Assembly: GCF_000204645.1 (NCBI RefSeq) | Contig: NC_015422.1 | Location: forward strand, 3,675,001 to 3,739,000 | Length of the DNA stretch: 64,000 bases | Source: Alicycliphilus denitrificans K601 | Lineage (GTDB): Bacteria > Pseudomonadota > Gammaproteobacteria > Burkholderiales > Burkholderiaceae_C | Direction: 5' to 3' | Part shown: piece by piece, positions 19,642 to 29,655 of the stretch | Layout: each line of letters opens with the position of its first letter | Position numbering within the stretch: the stretch's first letter is position 1 | Program-made: the position numbers and the translations under genes | Notes under the pieces: model-generated | What the model saw: the letters and a program-made list of their open reading frames with translations, nothing else | Database searches by the model: none | What the model was told of the DNA's origin: nothing

Positions 19642-20412
19642 ATGCACCGCTTCATCCGCCGCCTTCATCACATCGCCCTGGGCTTCTGTGCCGCCGGCGC
19701 CGTCACGCTCGCCGCGGCGCAAGGCGCCGCGCCCGCCACCTATAACGTGGGGGCCACGGCCACGGGTATTCCGTTCACCTTCCTGGACGTGAAGACCAAC
19801 AGCATCCAGGGCATGATGGTGGACACCATCCAGGCCGTGGCCAAGGCCGGCGGCTTCCAGGTGAACGTGCAGCAGACCGTGTTCTCGGCGCTGATTCCCT
19901 CGCTCACGTCGAACAAGATCGACATCGTCTCGGCCGCCATGCTCAAGACGCCGACGCGCCAGCAGGTGGTGGATTTCAGCGATCCCGTCTATTCCTACGG
20001 CGAGGGCCTGATCGTCAAGGCCGACGATGCCAAGGCCTACGCCACGCTCGACGACCTCAAGGGCGAGATCGTCGGCGCCCAGGTGGGCACGGTGTTCCTC
20101 GACATGCTGCAGAAGAAGGGCATCTTCAAGGAGGTGCGCAGCTACGACTCGGTGGCCGACATGACGCGCGACCTCGCGCTCGGCCGCATCAAGGCGGGCC
20201 TGGGCGACCAGCCCATCATCGCCTACCAGATCCGCCAGAACACCTTCCAGGGCGTGAAGCTGGCCGAGGGCTACAAGCCCTCGAACGTGGGCGACGTGTG
20301 CCTCGTGGTGCGCAAGGGCGACACGGCCACGCTCGAACGCCTGAACAAGGCCATCGCCGCGATCAAGGCCGACGGCACGCTCGCGCAGATCGTCAAGAAA
20401 TGGGGCATCTGA
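19642..20412 (+). CDS. Amino-acid-type ABC transporter periplasmic binding protein
   Basis: 256 residues, signal peptide ~26 residues ending in AAAQG. SBP family 3 pattern: [56 protein letters not shown] and LADDLKGE-like hinge segments. Likely binds polar or opine-type amino acids. First gene of a four-gene operon with one permease, one ATPase and an FAD oxidoreductase. The ATG at 19642 follows ACAGGAG. Confidence 0.92.
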   Translation: MHRFIRRLHHIALGFCAAGAVTLAAAQGAAPATYNVGATATGIPFTFLDVKTNSIQGMMVDTIQAVAKAGGFQVNVQQTVFSALIPSLTSNKIDIVSAAMLKTPTRQQVVDFSDPVYSYGEGLIVKADDAKAYATLDDLKGEIVGAQVGTVFLDMLQKKGIFKEVRSYDSVADMTRDLALGRIKAGLGDQPIIAYQIRQNTFQGVKLAEGYKPSNVGDVCLVVRKGDTATLERLNKAIAAIKADGTLAQIVKKWGI

Positions 20413-20438
20413 GCCCCGCCACCGTCCCTTAACACGCC

Positions 20439-21100
20439 ATGCAAGCCTTCCTGCAGCATGCGCGCGAGTTCCTGCCCATCCTGCTGCAGGGAGCGGTGGT
20501 CACGGTGCAGGTCACCGTGCTGTCGTTCCTGCTGTCCAGCGCGATCGGGCTGGTGCTCGCGCTCGGCAAGCTCTCGCCCGTGCGCGCCGTCTCGGTGTGC
20601 GCCTCCACCGTCATCAACGTGATCCGCGGGCTGCCCATCATCGTGCAGCTTTTCTACATCTACTTCGTGCTGCCAGACATCGGCATCCAGCTCTCCGCCT
20701 TCCAGGCCGGCGTGATCGGGCTGGGCATCGCCTACTCGGCCTACCAGGCCGAGAACTTCCGCGCCGGCATCGAGGCCGTGGACCCGGGCCAGCGCGAGGC
20801 CGCGCTCGCCATGGGCATGCGCCCCGCGCTGCTCATGCGCCGCGTGATCCTGCCGCAGGCCTTCCGCATCGCGCTGCCGCCCTACGGCAACACGCTGGTG
20901 ATGATGCTCAAGGACTCGTCGCTGATCTCCACCATCACCGTGGCCGAGATGACGCGCGCGGGCCAGCTCATCGCCTCGTCCACCTTCCAGAACATGACCG
21001 TGTACACCCTGGTCGCCCTGCTCTACCTTGCCATGAGCCTGCCGCTGGTCTGGAGCCTGCGGCGGCTGGAGCGCCGCTTCGGCGCGGGAAGGAAAGCGCC

Positions 21101-21104
<4 letters not shown>
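20439..21104 (+). CDS. Amino-acid ABC transporter permease (HisM/GlnP family)
   Basis: 221 residues, about five membrane helices. Starts [20 protein letters not shown]; carries the [14 protein letters not shown] motif and the coupling loop [24 protein letters not shown] typical of His/Glu/Gln-type permeases. Only one permease gene is present, so it probably works as a homodimer. Its end overlaps the ATPase start by 4 bases (ATGA). Confidence 0.94.
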
Positions 21105-21843
<739 letters not shown>

Positions 21844-21847
<4 letters not shown>

Positions 21848-23142
21848 ACACCCGCTCCATTGCATCGCACCCCGCGGCTCCATCGCTGTGGGCCGCCACG
21901 GCGCCCGCGGCGCCCGACACCCCCGCGCTCGGCGCATCGGTCTCCACCGACGTGCTCGTCGTCGGCGCGGGCTATACGGGCCTGTCCACCGCGCTGCACC
22001 TGGCAGAGAGCGGCGCCCGCGTGTGCGTGCTCGACGCGCACGCGCCCGGCTGGGGCGCCTCGGGGCGCAACGGCGGGCAGGTCAACCCCACGCTCAAGTA
22101 CGACCCCGACGACCTGGTGCGCATCTACGGCGCCGAGCGCGCCGAGCCGCTGATCGACACCGTTTCCCGCTCGGCAGACCTGGTGTACGGCCTCATCGCG
22201 CGCCACGCCATCGACTGCGCCCCGGTGCGCGCGGGCTGGCTGCAGGTGGGCTACACGCAGCATGCCGTCGACGGCATGCATGCGCGCGCGCGCCAGTGGG
22301 AGCGGCGCGGCGTGCGCGTGGAGATGCTCGACCGTGCCGCCGTGGCCGCGCGCATCGGCACGCCGGCCTTCGCGGGCGGCTGGCTCGACGGCCGCGCGGG
22401 CGGCGTCCAGCCGCTGGCCTATGCGCGCGGCCTCGCTCGCGCGGCCCAGGGGCTGGGCGTGCAGGTGCACGGCGGCTCGCCCGTGGTGGCGCTGGAGCGC
22501 CAGGGCATGCACTGGATCGCCACCACGGCGCAGGGCCACCGCGTGCAGGCGCAGCAAGTGGTGCTGGGCACCAACGGCTATACCGACGGCCTGTGGCCCG
22601 GGCTGGCGCGCACGGTGCTCGCGGCCAACAGCTTCATCGTGGCCACGCGCCCGCTCGGCCCGGCGGGCGACGGCATCCTGCCCGGCGGCGAGACGGGCTC
22701 GACCTCGCAGCGGTTGCTGCTGTACTTCCGCAAGGACGCACAGGGCCGGCTGCTCATGGGCGGGCGCGGCCATTTCGCCGACCCGCAGGGCCCGCAGGAC
22801 TTCTCGCACCTCGAACGCGCGGTCGCGCTGATGTTCCCGCAACTCGGCCCCCTGCAGTACGAATACCGCTGGGCCGGCCGCATCGCCGTCACGCGCGACT
22901 TCATGCCCCACCTGCACCGGCCCGCGCCGGGTATCACCATGGCGCTGGGCTACAACGGCCGCGGCATCGCCATGGCCACGAGCCTGGGCAGGCACGCAGC
23001 GGCGCTGGTGGCCGGCAGCAGTGCGGCGGCCTGCCCGTTCCCGGTCACGCCCGTGCAGCCTATTCCCCTGCATGGACTGCAGCGTTTCTACATCGCGGCC
23101 GGCGTGGCCTGGTACAGCCTGCTGGATCGGCTGGGCGCATGA
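21844..23142 (+). CDS. FAD-dependent amino-acid oxidase-type oxidoreductase (DAO family)
   Basis: 432 residues. N-terminal FAD-binding motif [20 protein letters not shown], then [20 protein letters not shown] and the C-terminal [17 protein letters not shown], as in gamma-glutamylputrescine oxidase, PuuB/OoxB-like oxidases. It oxidises an amine or amino acid, probably the compound taken up by the transporter it is coupled to (4-base overlap). The exact substrate is not visible. A strong hairpin terminator follows. Confidence 0.9.
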
Positions 23143-23143
23143 A

Positions 23144-23171
23144 AAAGGGCCGCCCATCCGGGCGGCCCTTT
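23144..23171. terminator. Bidirectional terminator between two convergent operons
   Basis: AAAGGGCCGCCC (23144-23155) and GGGCGGCCCTTT (23160-23171) form a perfect 12 bp stem with a 4-base loop, flanked by A- and T-runs on both sides. It sits 2 bases after the oxidoreductase gene and 22 before the end of the BMP gene, so it serves both. Confidence 0.9.
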
Positions 23172-23192
23172 CGGCGCTGGAAGCCCTGCGGC

Positions 23193-24359
23193 CTACTTCT
23201 TCTCGCCCCCCGGCACCTGCCCCTCCACGCCCTTGACGTAGAAGTTGATGCCCGTGAGGAACTTGTCGTCGGCCACGGCATCCTTTTCCAGCACGGTCTT
23301 GCCGGTGTTGTCCATGATGGGGCCCTTCCAAATCGCGAAGCTGCCGTTCTTCAGGCCGTTCTTGGCCTCATCGACCTTGGCCTTGATCTCGGCGGGCACG
23401 TCCTCGGCGATGGAGACGAGGTCGATCGCGCCCTCCTTCACGCCCCACCAGCTCTGGCCCGTGCTCCAGGTGCCGTCGAGCACGTCCTTGGTCGCCTTGA
23501 TGTAGTACGGCGCCCAGTTGATCACGGCGGATGCCAGGTGGGCCTTGGGGCCGTAGGCGGTCATGTCGCTGTCCCAGCCGAAGGCGCGCTTGCCTTTCTC
23601 CTGCGCGGTCTTGAGCACGGCGGGCGAGTCGGTGTTCTGGAACAACACGTCGGCCCCGCCGTTGATCAGGCTGGTGGCGGCCTCGGTCTCTTTCGGGGGG
23701 CTGAACCATTCGTTGACCCAGACCACCTTGGTCTTGACATTGGGGTTCACGCTCTGCGCGCCCAGGGTGAAGCTGTTCAGGTTGCGCAGCACCTCGGGAA
23801 TGGGCACCGACCCCACCACGCCCAGCGTGCCGGTCTTGGTCATGGCGCCCGCGATGATGCCCGCGAGGTAGGCGCCCTCGTAGGTGCGGCTGTCGTAGGT
23901 GCGCACGTTGGCGCTGGTCTTGTAGCCCGTGGCGTGCTCGAACTTCACGTCAGGGAATTCGGCGCCCAGCTTCTGCATCACGTCCATGTAGCCGAAGGTG
24001 GTGCCGAAGATCAGCTTGTCGCCCTGCGTGATCATGTCGCGCAGCACGCGCTCGGCGTCCGGGCCCTCGGGCACGCTCTCCACGTAGCTGGTCTGGATGC
24101 GGTCGCCGAACTCGGCCTGCAGCTTCTTGCGCGCCTGATCGTGGGCATACGACCAGCCGCCGTCGCCCACGGGGCCGACGTAGGCGAAGCCGATCTTCAG
24201 AGGCGCGGGCTTTTCCGCGGGCTTTTCCGCGGGCGCCGCCGCCGGCGCGGGGGCGGCAGGCGCGGGCTCTTCTTTCTTGCCGCAGCCCGCCAGGGCCGCA
24301 GCGGCGACGGCGGACAGAGCCGCCAGCTTGAACAGGGAACGCTTGTGCAGGTCAGTCAT
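23193..24359 (-). CDS. BMP-family nucleoside-binding lipoprotein, copy 1
   Basis: 388 residues. Lipoprotein signal with lipobox ALAGCG, then a Lys/Glu/Ala/Pro-rich linker. BMP/PnrA fold: KIGFAYVGPVGDGGWSYAHD, IFGTTFGYMDVMQKL, VVGSVPIPEVLRNLNSFTLG, FQNTDSPAVLKTAQEKGKRA and the C-terminal FYVKGVEGQVPGGEKK. Binds purine nucleosides or related ligands outside the inner membrane for the downstream-encoded ABC transporter. It is a tandem duplicate of the next gene. The ATG at 24359 gives a normal signal peptide. Confidence 0.92.
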   Translation of the reverse strand: MTDLHKRSLFKLAALSAVAAAALAGCGKKEEPAPAAPAPAAAPAEKPAEKPAPLKIGFAYVGPVGDGGWSYAHDQARKKLQAEFGDRIQTSYVESVPEGPDAERVLRDMITQGDKLIFGTTFGYMDVMQKLGAEFPDVKFEHATGYKTSANVRTYDSRTYEGAYLAGIIAGAMTKTGTLGVVGSVPIPEVLRNLNSFTLGAQSVNPNVKTKVVWVNEWFSPPKETEAATSLINGGADVLFQNTDSPAVLKTAQEKGKRAFGWDSDMTAYGPKAHLASAVINWAPYYIKATKDVLDGTWSTGQSWWGVKEGAIDLVSIAEDVPAEIKAKVDEAKNGLKNGSFAIWKGPIMDNTGKTVLEKDAVADDKFLTGINFYVKGVEGQVPGGEKK

Positions 24360-24399
24360 ATGGCCAGTCTTTCAGAGTATTGACGGGGAGGAAACGCTC

Positions 24400-25545
24400 T
24401 CACTTGCCCTCGGTGCCGGGCACCTTGCCTTCCACGCCGGCGACGTAGAAGTTGATGCCGGTGAGGAACTTCAGGTCGGCCGCCTGGCCGGCCGCCAGCA
24501 GCTCCTTACCGGTGTTGTCCTTGATGGGGCCGGTCCAGACGGCGAAGCTGCCGTCCTTCAGGCCCGCGCGGGCCTTCTCGACGCGGTCCTTGATTTCTTG
24601 CGGCACATCGTCGGCGATCTTCCTGAGGTCGATGGCGCCCTCCTTCACGCCCCACCAGAAGGCGCCGCCCTTCCATTGGCCCGCCAGCGTGTCGTCGACC
24701 ACCTTGGAGTAGTACGGCGTCCAGTCGATGACGGCCGAGCCCAGGTGGGCCTTGGGCGCGAAGGAGCTCATGTCGCCGTCCTTGCCGAAGGCGCGGGCGC
24801 CGCGTTCCTCGGCGGTCTTGAGCACGGCGGGCGAGTTAGTGTTCTGGTACATCACGTCCACGCCGCCGTTGATCAGCGTGCTGGCCGCCTCGGCCTCCTT
24901 CGGGGGGTTGAACCATTCGTTGACCCAGACCACCTTGGCCTTGATGCCAGGGTCCACGCTCTGTGCGCCGAGCACGAAGCTGTTGATGTTGCGCACCACC
25001 TCGGGAATGGGCACCGAGGCCACCACGCCCACCGTTTTGGTCTTGGTCATGCCGCCGGCGACGATGCCCGCGAGGTAGGCACCCTCGAAGGTCTTGGTGT
25101 CGTAGGTGGCCACGTTGTCGGCCTGCTTGTAGCCGGTGGCGTGCTCGAACTTCACGTCCTTGAGGTCGGCTGCCGCCTTCTGCACGAACTCCTGGTAGCC
25201 GAAGCTCGTGGCAAAGACCAGCTTGTTGCCCTGGGCCGCCATGTCGCGCAGCACGCGCTCGGCGTCGGCGCTCTCAGGCACGCTCTCGACGAACGAGGTC
25301 TCGATCCTGTCGCCGTATTTTTCCTGGATGGCCTTGCGCCCCAGGTCGTGCTGGTAAGTCCAGCCGCCATCGCCTATGGGACTCACGTACATGAAGGCGA
25401 TCTTGAGCTTGTCGGCCGCTGGGGCCGGTGCCGGCGCCGCGGCGGGGGCCGCCTCTTCCTTCCGGCCGCAGCCGGCCAGGGCCGCGAGTGCCATGGCCGA
25501 CAGGGCCGCCGTCTTGAGCAGGGTGCGTTTGTTCAGGGAATTCAT
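24400..25545 (-). CDS. BMP-family nucleoside-binding lipoprotein, copy 2
   Basis: 381 residues. Lipobox ALAGCG, then an Ala/Pro linker. Same BMP pattern as copy 1: IAFMYVSPIGDGGWTYQHD, VFATSFGYQEFVQKA, YQNTNSPAVLKTAEERGARA. The two copies are alike over their whole length, so this is a recent or maintained gene duplication; divergence in the ligand pocket could widen the range of nucleosides bound. Start at 25545 was chosen because it places the lipobox correctly. 40 bases separate it from copy 1. Confidence 0.92.
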   Translation of the reverse strand: MNSLNKRTLLKTAALSAMALAALAGCGRKEEAAPAAAPAPAPAADKLKIAFMYVSPIGDGGWTYQHDLGRKAIQEKYGDRIETSFVESVPESADAERVLRDMAAQGNKLVFATSFGYQEFVQKAAADLKDVKFEHATGYKQADNVATYDTKTFEGAYLAGIVAGGMTKTKTVGVVASVPIPEVVRNINSFVLGAQSVDPGIKAKVVWVNEWFNPPKEAEAASTLINGGVDVMYQNTNSPAVLKTAEERGARAFGKDGDMSSFAPKAHLGSAVIDWTPYYSKVVDDTLAGQWKGGAFWWGVKEGAIDLRKIADDVPQEIKDRVEKARAGLKDGSFAVWTGPIKDNTGKELLAAGQAADLKFLTGINFYVAGVEGKVPGTEGK

Positions 25546-25567
25546 TGCGATGGTCAACGGATAGAAA

Positions 25568-26488
25568 TCAGCTTCCGGGGTGAAAGGGCTTGCCCAGCGA
25601 GGCCGGCATATTGGCACGTATCCAGGCCGGATTGCGCGAGATGAGCGCCAGCACCACGATGGTGGCCAGGTAGGGCAGCATGGACAGGAGCTGGCTGGCC
25701 ACCTGCACCCCCGTGGCTTGCAGGTGGAACTGCAGCATGGTCACGCCGCCGAACAGATAGGCGCCCAGCAGCACGCGCGCGGGCCGCCAGGTGGCGAAGG
25801 TGGTCAGCGCCAGCGCGATCCAGCCGCGCCCGGCCACCATGCCCTCCACCCATAGCGGCGTGTAGACGGTGGAGATGTAGGCCCCGGCCAGCCCGCACAG
25901 CGCGCCGCCGGCCATCACTGCGCCCAGGCGTATGCGGCGCACCGGGTAGCCCAGCGCATGGGCCGACTCGGGCGACTCGCCGACCGAGCGCAGCACCAGG
26001 CCGGCACGCGTGCGGTACAGGAACCACACCATCAGCGCCACCAGCACCATGGTCAGGTAGACCAGCGGGTGGTGCCTGAACAGGGCCTGCCCCACCACGG
26101 GCAGGTCACCCAGCAGGGGCCACGAGAACTTGGGCGTGTCGGGCAGCTTGGCCTGCACGTAGCCGATGCCCACGAAGGCCGAGAAGCCCACGCCGAACAG
26201 CGACAGCGCCAGCCCCGTGGCGTACTGGTTGGTGTTGAACCAGATCACCAGCACGCCGAACAGCGCCGCCAGCACCGCGCCCGCGGCCATGCCTGCGAGC
26301 AGGCCCAGCGCGAAGCTGCCCGTGTGGACCACGGTCGCAAAGGCGGCGATGGCCGCGCACAGCATCATGCCCTCGGCCCCCAGGTTGACGATGCCCGCCT
26401 TCTCGTTGATCAGGAGGCCCAGCGCGGCAATGGCCAGCACGGTGCCGGCACTCAGCGTGCTGCCCAGCAGCAATGCGTACGATTCCAT
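25568..26488 (-). CDS. Nucleoside-type ABC transporter permease (YufQ/NupQ family)
   Basis: 306 residues, about nine membrane helices, with GLLINEKAGIVNLGAEGMML near the start and RSVGESPESAHALGYPVRRI in the cytosolic loop. This is the BPD_transp_2 family that works with BMP binding proteins and a double-domain ATPase. The start overlaps the upstream permease stop by one base (TGATG). Confidence 0.93.
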   Translation of the reverse strand: MESYALLLGSTLSAGTVLAIAALGLLINEKAGIVNLGAEGMMLCAAIAAFATVVHTGSFALGLLAGMAAGAVLAALFGVLVIWFNTNQYATGLALSLFGVGFSAFVGIGYVQAKLPDTPKFSWPLLGDLPVVGQALFRHHPLVYLTMVLVALMVWFLYRTRAGLVLRSVGESPESAHALGYPVRRIRLGAVMAGGALCGLAGAYISTVYTPLWVEGMVAGRGWIALALTTFATWRPARVLLGAYLFGGVTMLQFHLQATGVQVASQLLSMLPYLATIVVLALISRNPAWIRANMPASLGKPFHPGS

Positions 26489-27561
26489 CAGCGCAGCCCT
26501 CCCCGCGCACCCACCCAGCGCACGCGGTAGGCGATCAGCGTGTCACAGGCCAGCAGCGTGAACAACAGCAGGCCCTGGAACACCCCCGTGAGCGATTTCG
26601 GCAAACCCAGGCGCGACTGCGCGAGCTCGCCGCCGATGTAGAACATGCTCATGAGCAGCGCCGAGAACACCATGCCAACCGGGTGCAGGCGCCCCACGAA
26701 GGCCACGATGATGGCCGCGAAGCCATAGCCCGCCGGCACGTAGGGCGTGAGCTGGCCTATGGGCCCCGCCACCTCCAGCGCGCCGGCCAGGCCCGCCGTG
26801 GCGCCGGAGATCAGCAGCGCCGCCCACAGCGCACGGCGCGACGAAAAGCCCGCGTAGCGCGCCGCGGCCGGCGCCAGCCCGCCCACCTGCAGCGCAAAGC
26901 CCGCGCGCGTGCGAAACAGGAACACCCACAGCAGCGCACTGCCCACGAGCGCCAGCGGCAGGCCTATGGTCACGCGCGAGCCCACGAACAGCTTGGGCAT
27001 CTGCGTGACGCGCTCAAACATGCGCGTCTGCGGGAAGTTGTAGCCCATGGGGTCCTTCCAGGGCCCATACACCAGGTAGCCCAACAGCAGCGTGGCCACG
27101 TAGACCAGCATCAGGCTGACCAGGATCTCGTTGGCGTTGAAGCGGTCGCGCAGCAGCGCCGTGATGCCCGCCCACGCCATGCCGCCGAGCACGCCGGCCA
27201 CCAGGATGGCCGGCACGATCCACGGCCCCGTGGTCTTGTCGGCCAGCAGGGCGATGCCGCCGGCGGCCACGGCGCCGATTACGAACTGCCCCTCGGCCCC
27301 GATGTTCCAGATGTTCGAGCGGAAGCACACGGCCAGCCCCAGGGCGACGAGCAGGAGCGGCGTGGCCTTCAGGGCCAGCTCGCCCAGCGCGTACGGCGAC
27401 TTGACGGGCTCCCAGAAGAACACCTGCAGGCCGCGCACCGGGTCCTTGCCCAGGGCCGCGAACAGCGCCACGCCGATCAGCACCGTGATCGCCAGCGCCA
27501 GCAGCGGCGAGCCGTAGGACCACAGGCGCGAGGCCTGGGGGCGCGCCTCAAGCTTGAGCAT
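26488..27561 (-). CDS. Nucleoside-type ABC transporter permease (YufP/NupP family)
   Basis: 357 residues. N-terminal cytosolic tail, then about ten helices; FRSNIWNIGAEGQFVIGAV and RFNANEILVSLMLVYVATLL are family blocks. Partner of the YufQ-like permease. Its start lies inside the end of the ATPase gene (14-base overlap), so all genes in this operon are coupled. Confidence 0.93.
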   Translation of the reverse strand: MLKLEARPQASRLWSYGSPLLALAITVLIGVALFAALGKDPVRGLQVFFWEPVKSPYALGELALKATPLLLVALGLAVCFRSNIWNIGAEGQFVIGAVAAGGIALLADKTTGPWIVPAILVAGVLGGMAWAGITALLRDRFNANEILVSLMLVYVATLLLGYLVYGPWKDPMGYNFPQTRMFERVTQMPKLFVGSRVTIGLPLALVGSALLWVFLFRTRAGFALQVGGLAPAAARYAGFSSRRALWAALLISGATAGLAGALEVAGPIGQLTPYVPAGYGFAAIIVAFVGRLHPVGMVFSALLMSMFYIGGELAQSRLGLPKSLTGVFQGLLLFTLLACDTLIAYRVRWVGARGGLR

Positions 27562-29137
27562 GGCCGACCTCCCCCGCGCCCAGATGTGCCTGCACCTCGG
27601 CGTGCCACAGCCCGCTCATCCATTCGCCGATGCGCGCAACCGTCGCCTCGGCGCGCGGAACGCTGGGCGACAGCCGCCCCTTGGCCAGCACGTGCAGCCG
27701 GTCACAGATCTCGAACAATTCGTCCAGCTCCTCGCTCAGCACCAGCACCGCGCAGCCCTGGTCGCGCAGCCGCAATATCTCGCCGCGGATCTGCGCGGCC
27801 GCACCCACGTCCACGCCCCAGGTGGGCTGCGCGACGATGAGCAGCTTCGGGCCGGCGTCGATCTCGCGGCCCACGATGAATTTCTGCAGGTTACCGCCCG
27901 ACAGCGACTGGGCCGCCGCGTCGGGCCCGCCCGCTTTGACCTGGAAGCGCGCGATGATGCCGCGCGCCTGCTCCCGCAGCCGCCCCATGCGCAGCCAGCC
28001 GCCCGCCCCCACGGCATCGCCGCGCGTGAGCAACAGGTTGTGCGCCAGGCCCATGGTGGGCACGGCGCCGCGGCCCAAGCGCTCCTCGGGCACGAAGTGC
28101 AGGCCCAGGGCGCGCCTGCGGCGCGGGCCCAGGCGCCCGGCGTTCCTGCCCGACAGCTGCACCATGGCGGCCTCGGCGCGCCGGTCCTCGCCCGACAGGG
28201 CCTGGAGCAGCTCCTTCTGCCCGTTGCCCGAGATGCCAGCAATGCCCACCACCTCGCCGGCGCGCACGGCCAGCTCGATGTCGATGAGCGCCACGCCGAA
28301 CGGGTCGGCCACCGGCAGGCTCAGCGCGCGGGTGCGCAGCACCACCTCGCCCGGGACCTGCGCGCGGTGCGCGAGCTGCGGCGGCTCGGCGCCGATCATC
28401 ATGCGCGACAGCGAGGCGTTGGACTCCTGCGACGGGTCGCACACCCCCGTGACCTTGCCCCCGCGCATCACCGTGCAGGCGGTGCACAGCGCGCGTATCT
28501 CGTGCAGCTTGTGGCTGATGTAAAGGATGCTGCAGCCCTCGCTGGCCAGTTTGCGCAGCACCACGAAGAGCTTGTCCACCGCCTGCGGCGTGAGCACCGA
28601 GGTGGGCTCGTCCAGGATCAGCAGCCTGGGCGCAGTGAGCAGCGCCCGGATGATCTCCACGCGCTGCATCTCGCCCACGCTCAGGGTGTGCACGGGGCGC
28701 TGCGGGTCTATGTCGAGCCCGTACTCGGCCGCCGTGGCGCTGATGCGCCGCGCCACCTCGGCCAGCGGCACGCTCTTGTCCTGGCCCAGCCAGACGTTCT
28801 CGGCCACGGTGAGCGTGTCGAACAGGCTGAAATGCTGGAACACCATGGCGATGCCGAGCTGGCGCGCCTCCTGCGGATTGCGCACCTGCACGGGCCGGCC
28901 GTCGAACAGCATCTGCCCGGCATCGGGCTTGACGGCGCCGTAGATGATCTTCATCAGCGTGGACTTGCCGGCGCCGTTCTCGCCCAGCACCGCGTGCACC
29001 TCGCCGGGCCGCACCGTGAGCGACACGCCATCGTTGGCCACCACGGCCGGATACCTCTTGGTGATGCCCGTCAACTGCAGCCGCGGCGGCTCGCCCGCGG
29101 CCGGGGCGGCGGAGGCAGAGTGGGGGATGGGATTCAT
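27548..29137 (-). CDS. Nucleoside-type ABC transporter double ATP-binding protein (YufO/NupO family)
   Basis: 529 residues with two ABC domains. Domain 1 (about 20-250): Walker A GENGAGKST, signature LSVGEMQRVEIIRAL, Walker B LLILDEPTSVL. Domain 2 (about 270-510): altered Walker A GISGNGQKEL, signature LSGGNLQKFIVGREI, and AQPTWGVD in place of the usual DEP motif, so probably a structural or non-hydrolysing half. This asymmetry is normal in the sugar/nucleoside group. The ATG at 29137 was chosen over longer frames by homology. First gene of the BMP operon. Confidence 0.93.
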   Translation of the reverse strand: MNPIPHSASAAPAAGEPPRLQLTGITKRYPAVVANDGVSLTVRPGEVHAVLGENGAGKSTLMKIIYGAVKPDAGQMLFDGRPVQVRNPQEARQLGIAMVFQHFSLFDTLTVAENVWLGQDKSVPLAEVARRISATAAEYGLDIDPQRPVHTLSVGEMQRVEIIRALLTAPRLLILDEPTSVLTPQAVDKLFVVLRKLASEGCSILYISHKLHEIRALCTACTVMRGGKVTGVCDPSQESNASLSRMMIGAEPPQLAHRAQVPGEVVLRTRALSLPVADPFGVALIDIELAVRAGEVVGIAGISGNGQKELLQALSGEDRRAEAAMVQLSGRNAGRLGPRRRRALGLHFVPEERLGRGAVPTMGLAHNLLLTRGDAVGAGGWLRMGRLREQARGIIARFQVKAGGPDAAAQSLSGGNLQKFIVGREIDAGPKLLIVAQPTWGVDVGAAAQIRGEILRLRDQGCAVLVLSEELDELFEICDRLHVLAKGRLSPSVPRAEATVARIGEWMSGLWHAEVQAHLGAGEVGHAQA

Positions 29138-29149
29138 GGCGCGATTGTC

Positions 29150-29228
29150 TCCTAGTTTTTTGCTGCGCTCCCTTGAATCAAAACCAGATGTGGCGCCGAC
29201 CCGATGCGCGCCAGCAGCTAGCCTTTTG
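29150..29228 (-). repeat. Interspersed repeat, copy 4
   Basis: Between the nucleoside ABC operon and the cyclase fragment: GCGCGCCAGCAGCTAGCCTT at the right end matches the repeat core, and TTGAATCAAAACCAGATGTG lies to its left. It is a divergent copy. Nothing else is visible in this 136-base gap. Confidence 0.5.
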
Positions 29229-29655
29229 GTAGCGACGCGATCCTGGTCCGGCGCGCCCCGCACGCCGCCGCCGTCACGCCAGCGCGCGCACCTCGCCCAG
29301 GTGGATGCGGTTGCGCCCCGCACGCTTGGCCTCGTAGCAGGCCATGTCGGCCGCGTGGAGCACGGCCGACACCTCGCGCAGCCCCGGCACCAGGGGCACC
29401 AAGCCTATGCTCAGGCCCAGCGTGAAGCTGCGCCCCTGGAAGGCGGGTTCCCAGGCCTGCACGGCGGCACGCAGCCGCTCGGCCACGGCCTCGCCGCGCG
29501 CCAGGGTGGCGCCGGGCAGGAGCACGGCGAATTCGTCCCCCCCCAGGCGCGCGGCCCAGCCGGTCTGGCGCACCTCGGATTCGAGCAGGCGCGCTAGTAC
29601 AACATCCCGTAAATATGTTTTCTATAAGGGGTTTTTGATGTAAGCTCGACGCCTC

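Noticed and set aside
23144..23171. Perfect inverted repeat considered as a protein operator
   Set aside because: Position between two convergent gene ends with flanking A/T runs fits a bidirectional terminator better.
28130..28300. Degenerate second P-loop of the nucleoside ABC ATPase as a sign of decay
   Set aside because: The asymmetric second half is normal for the double-ATPase sugar/nucleoside family.
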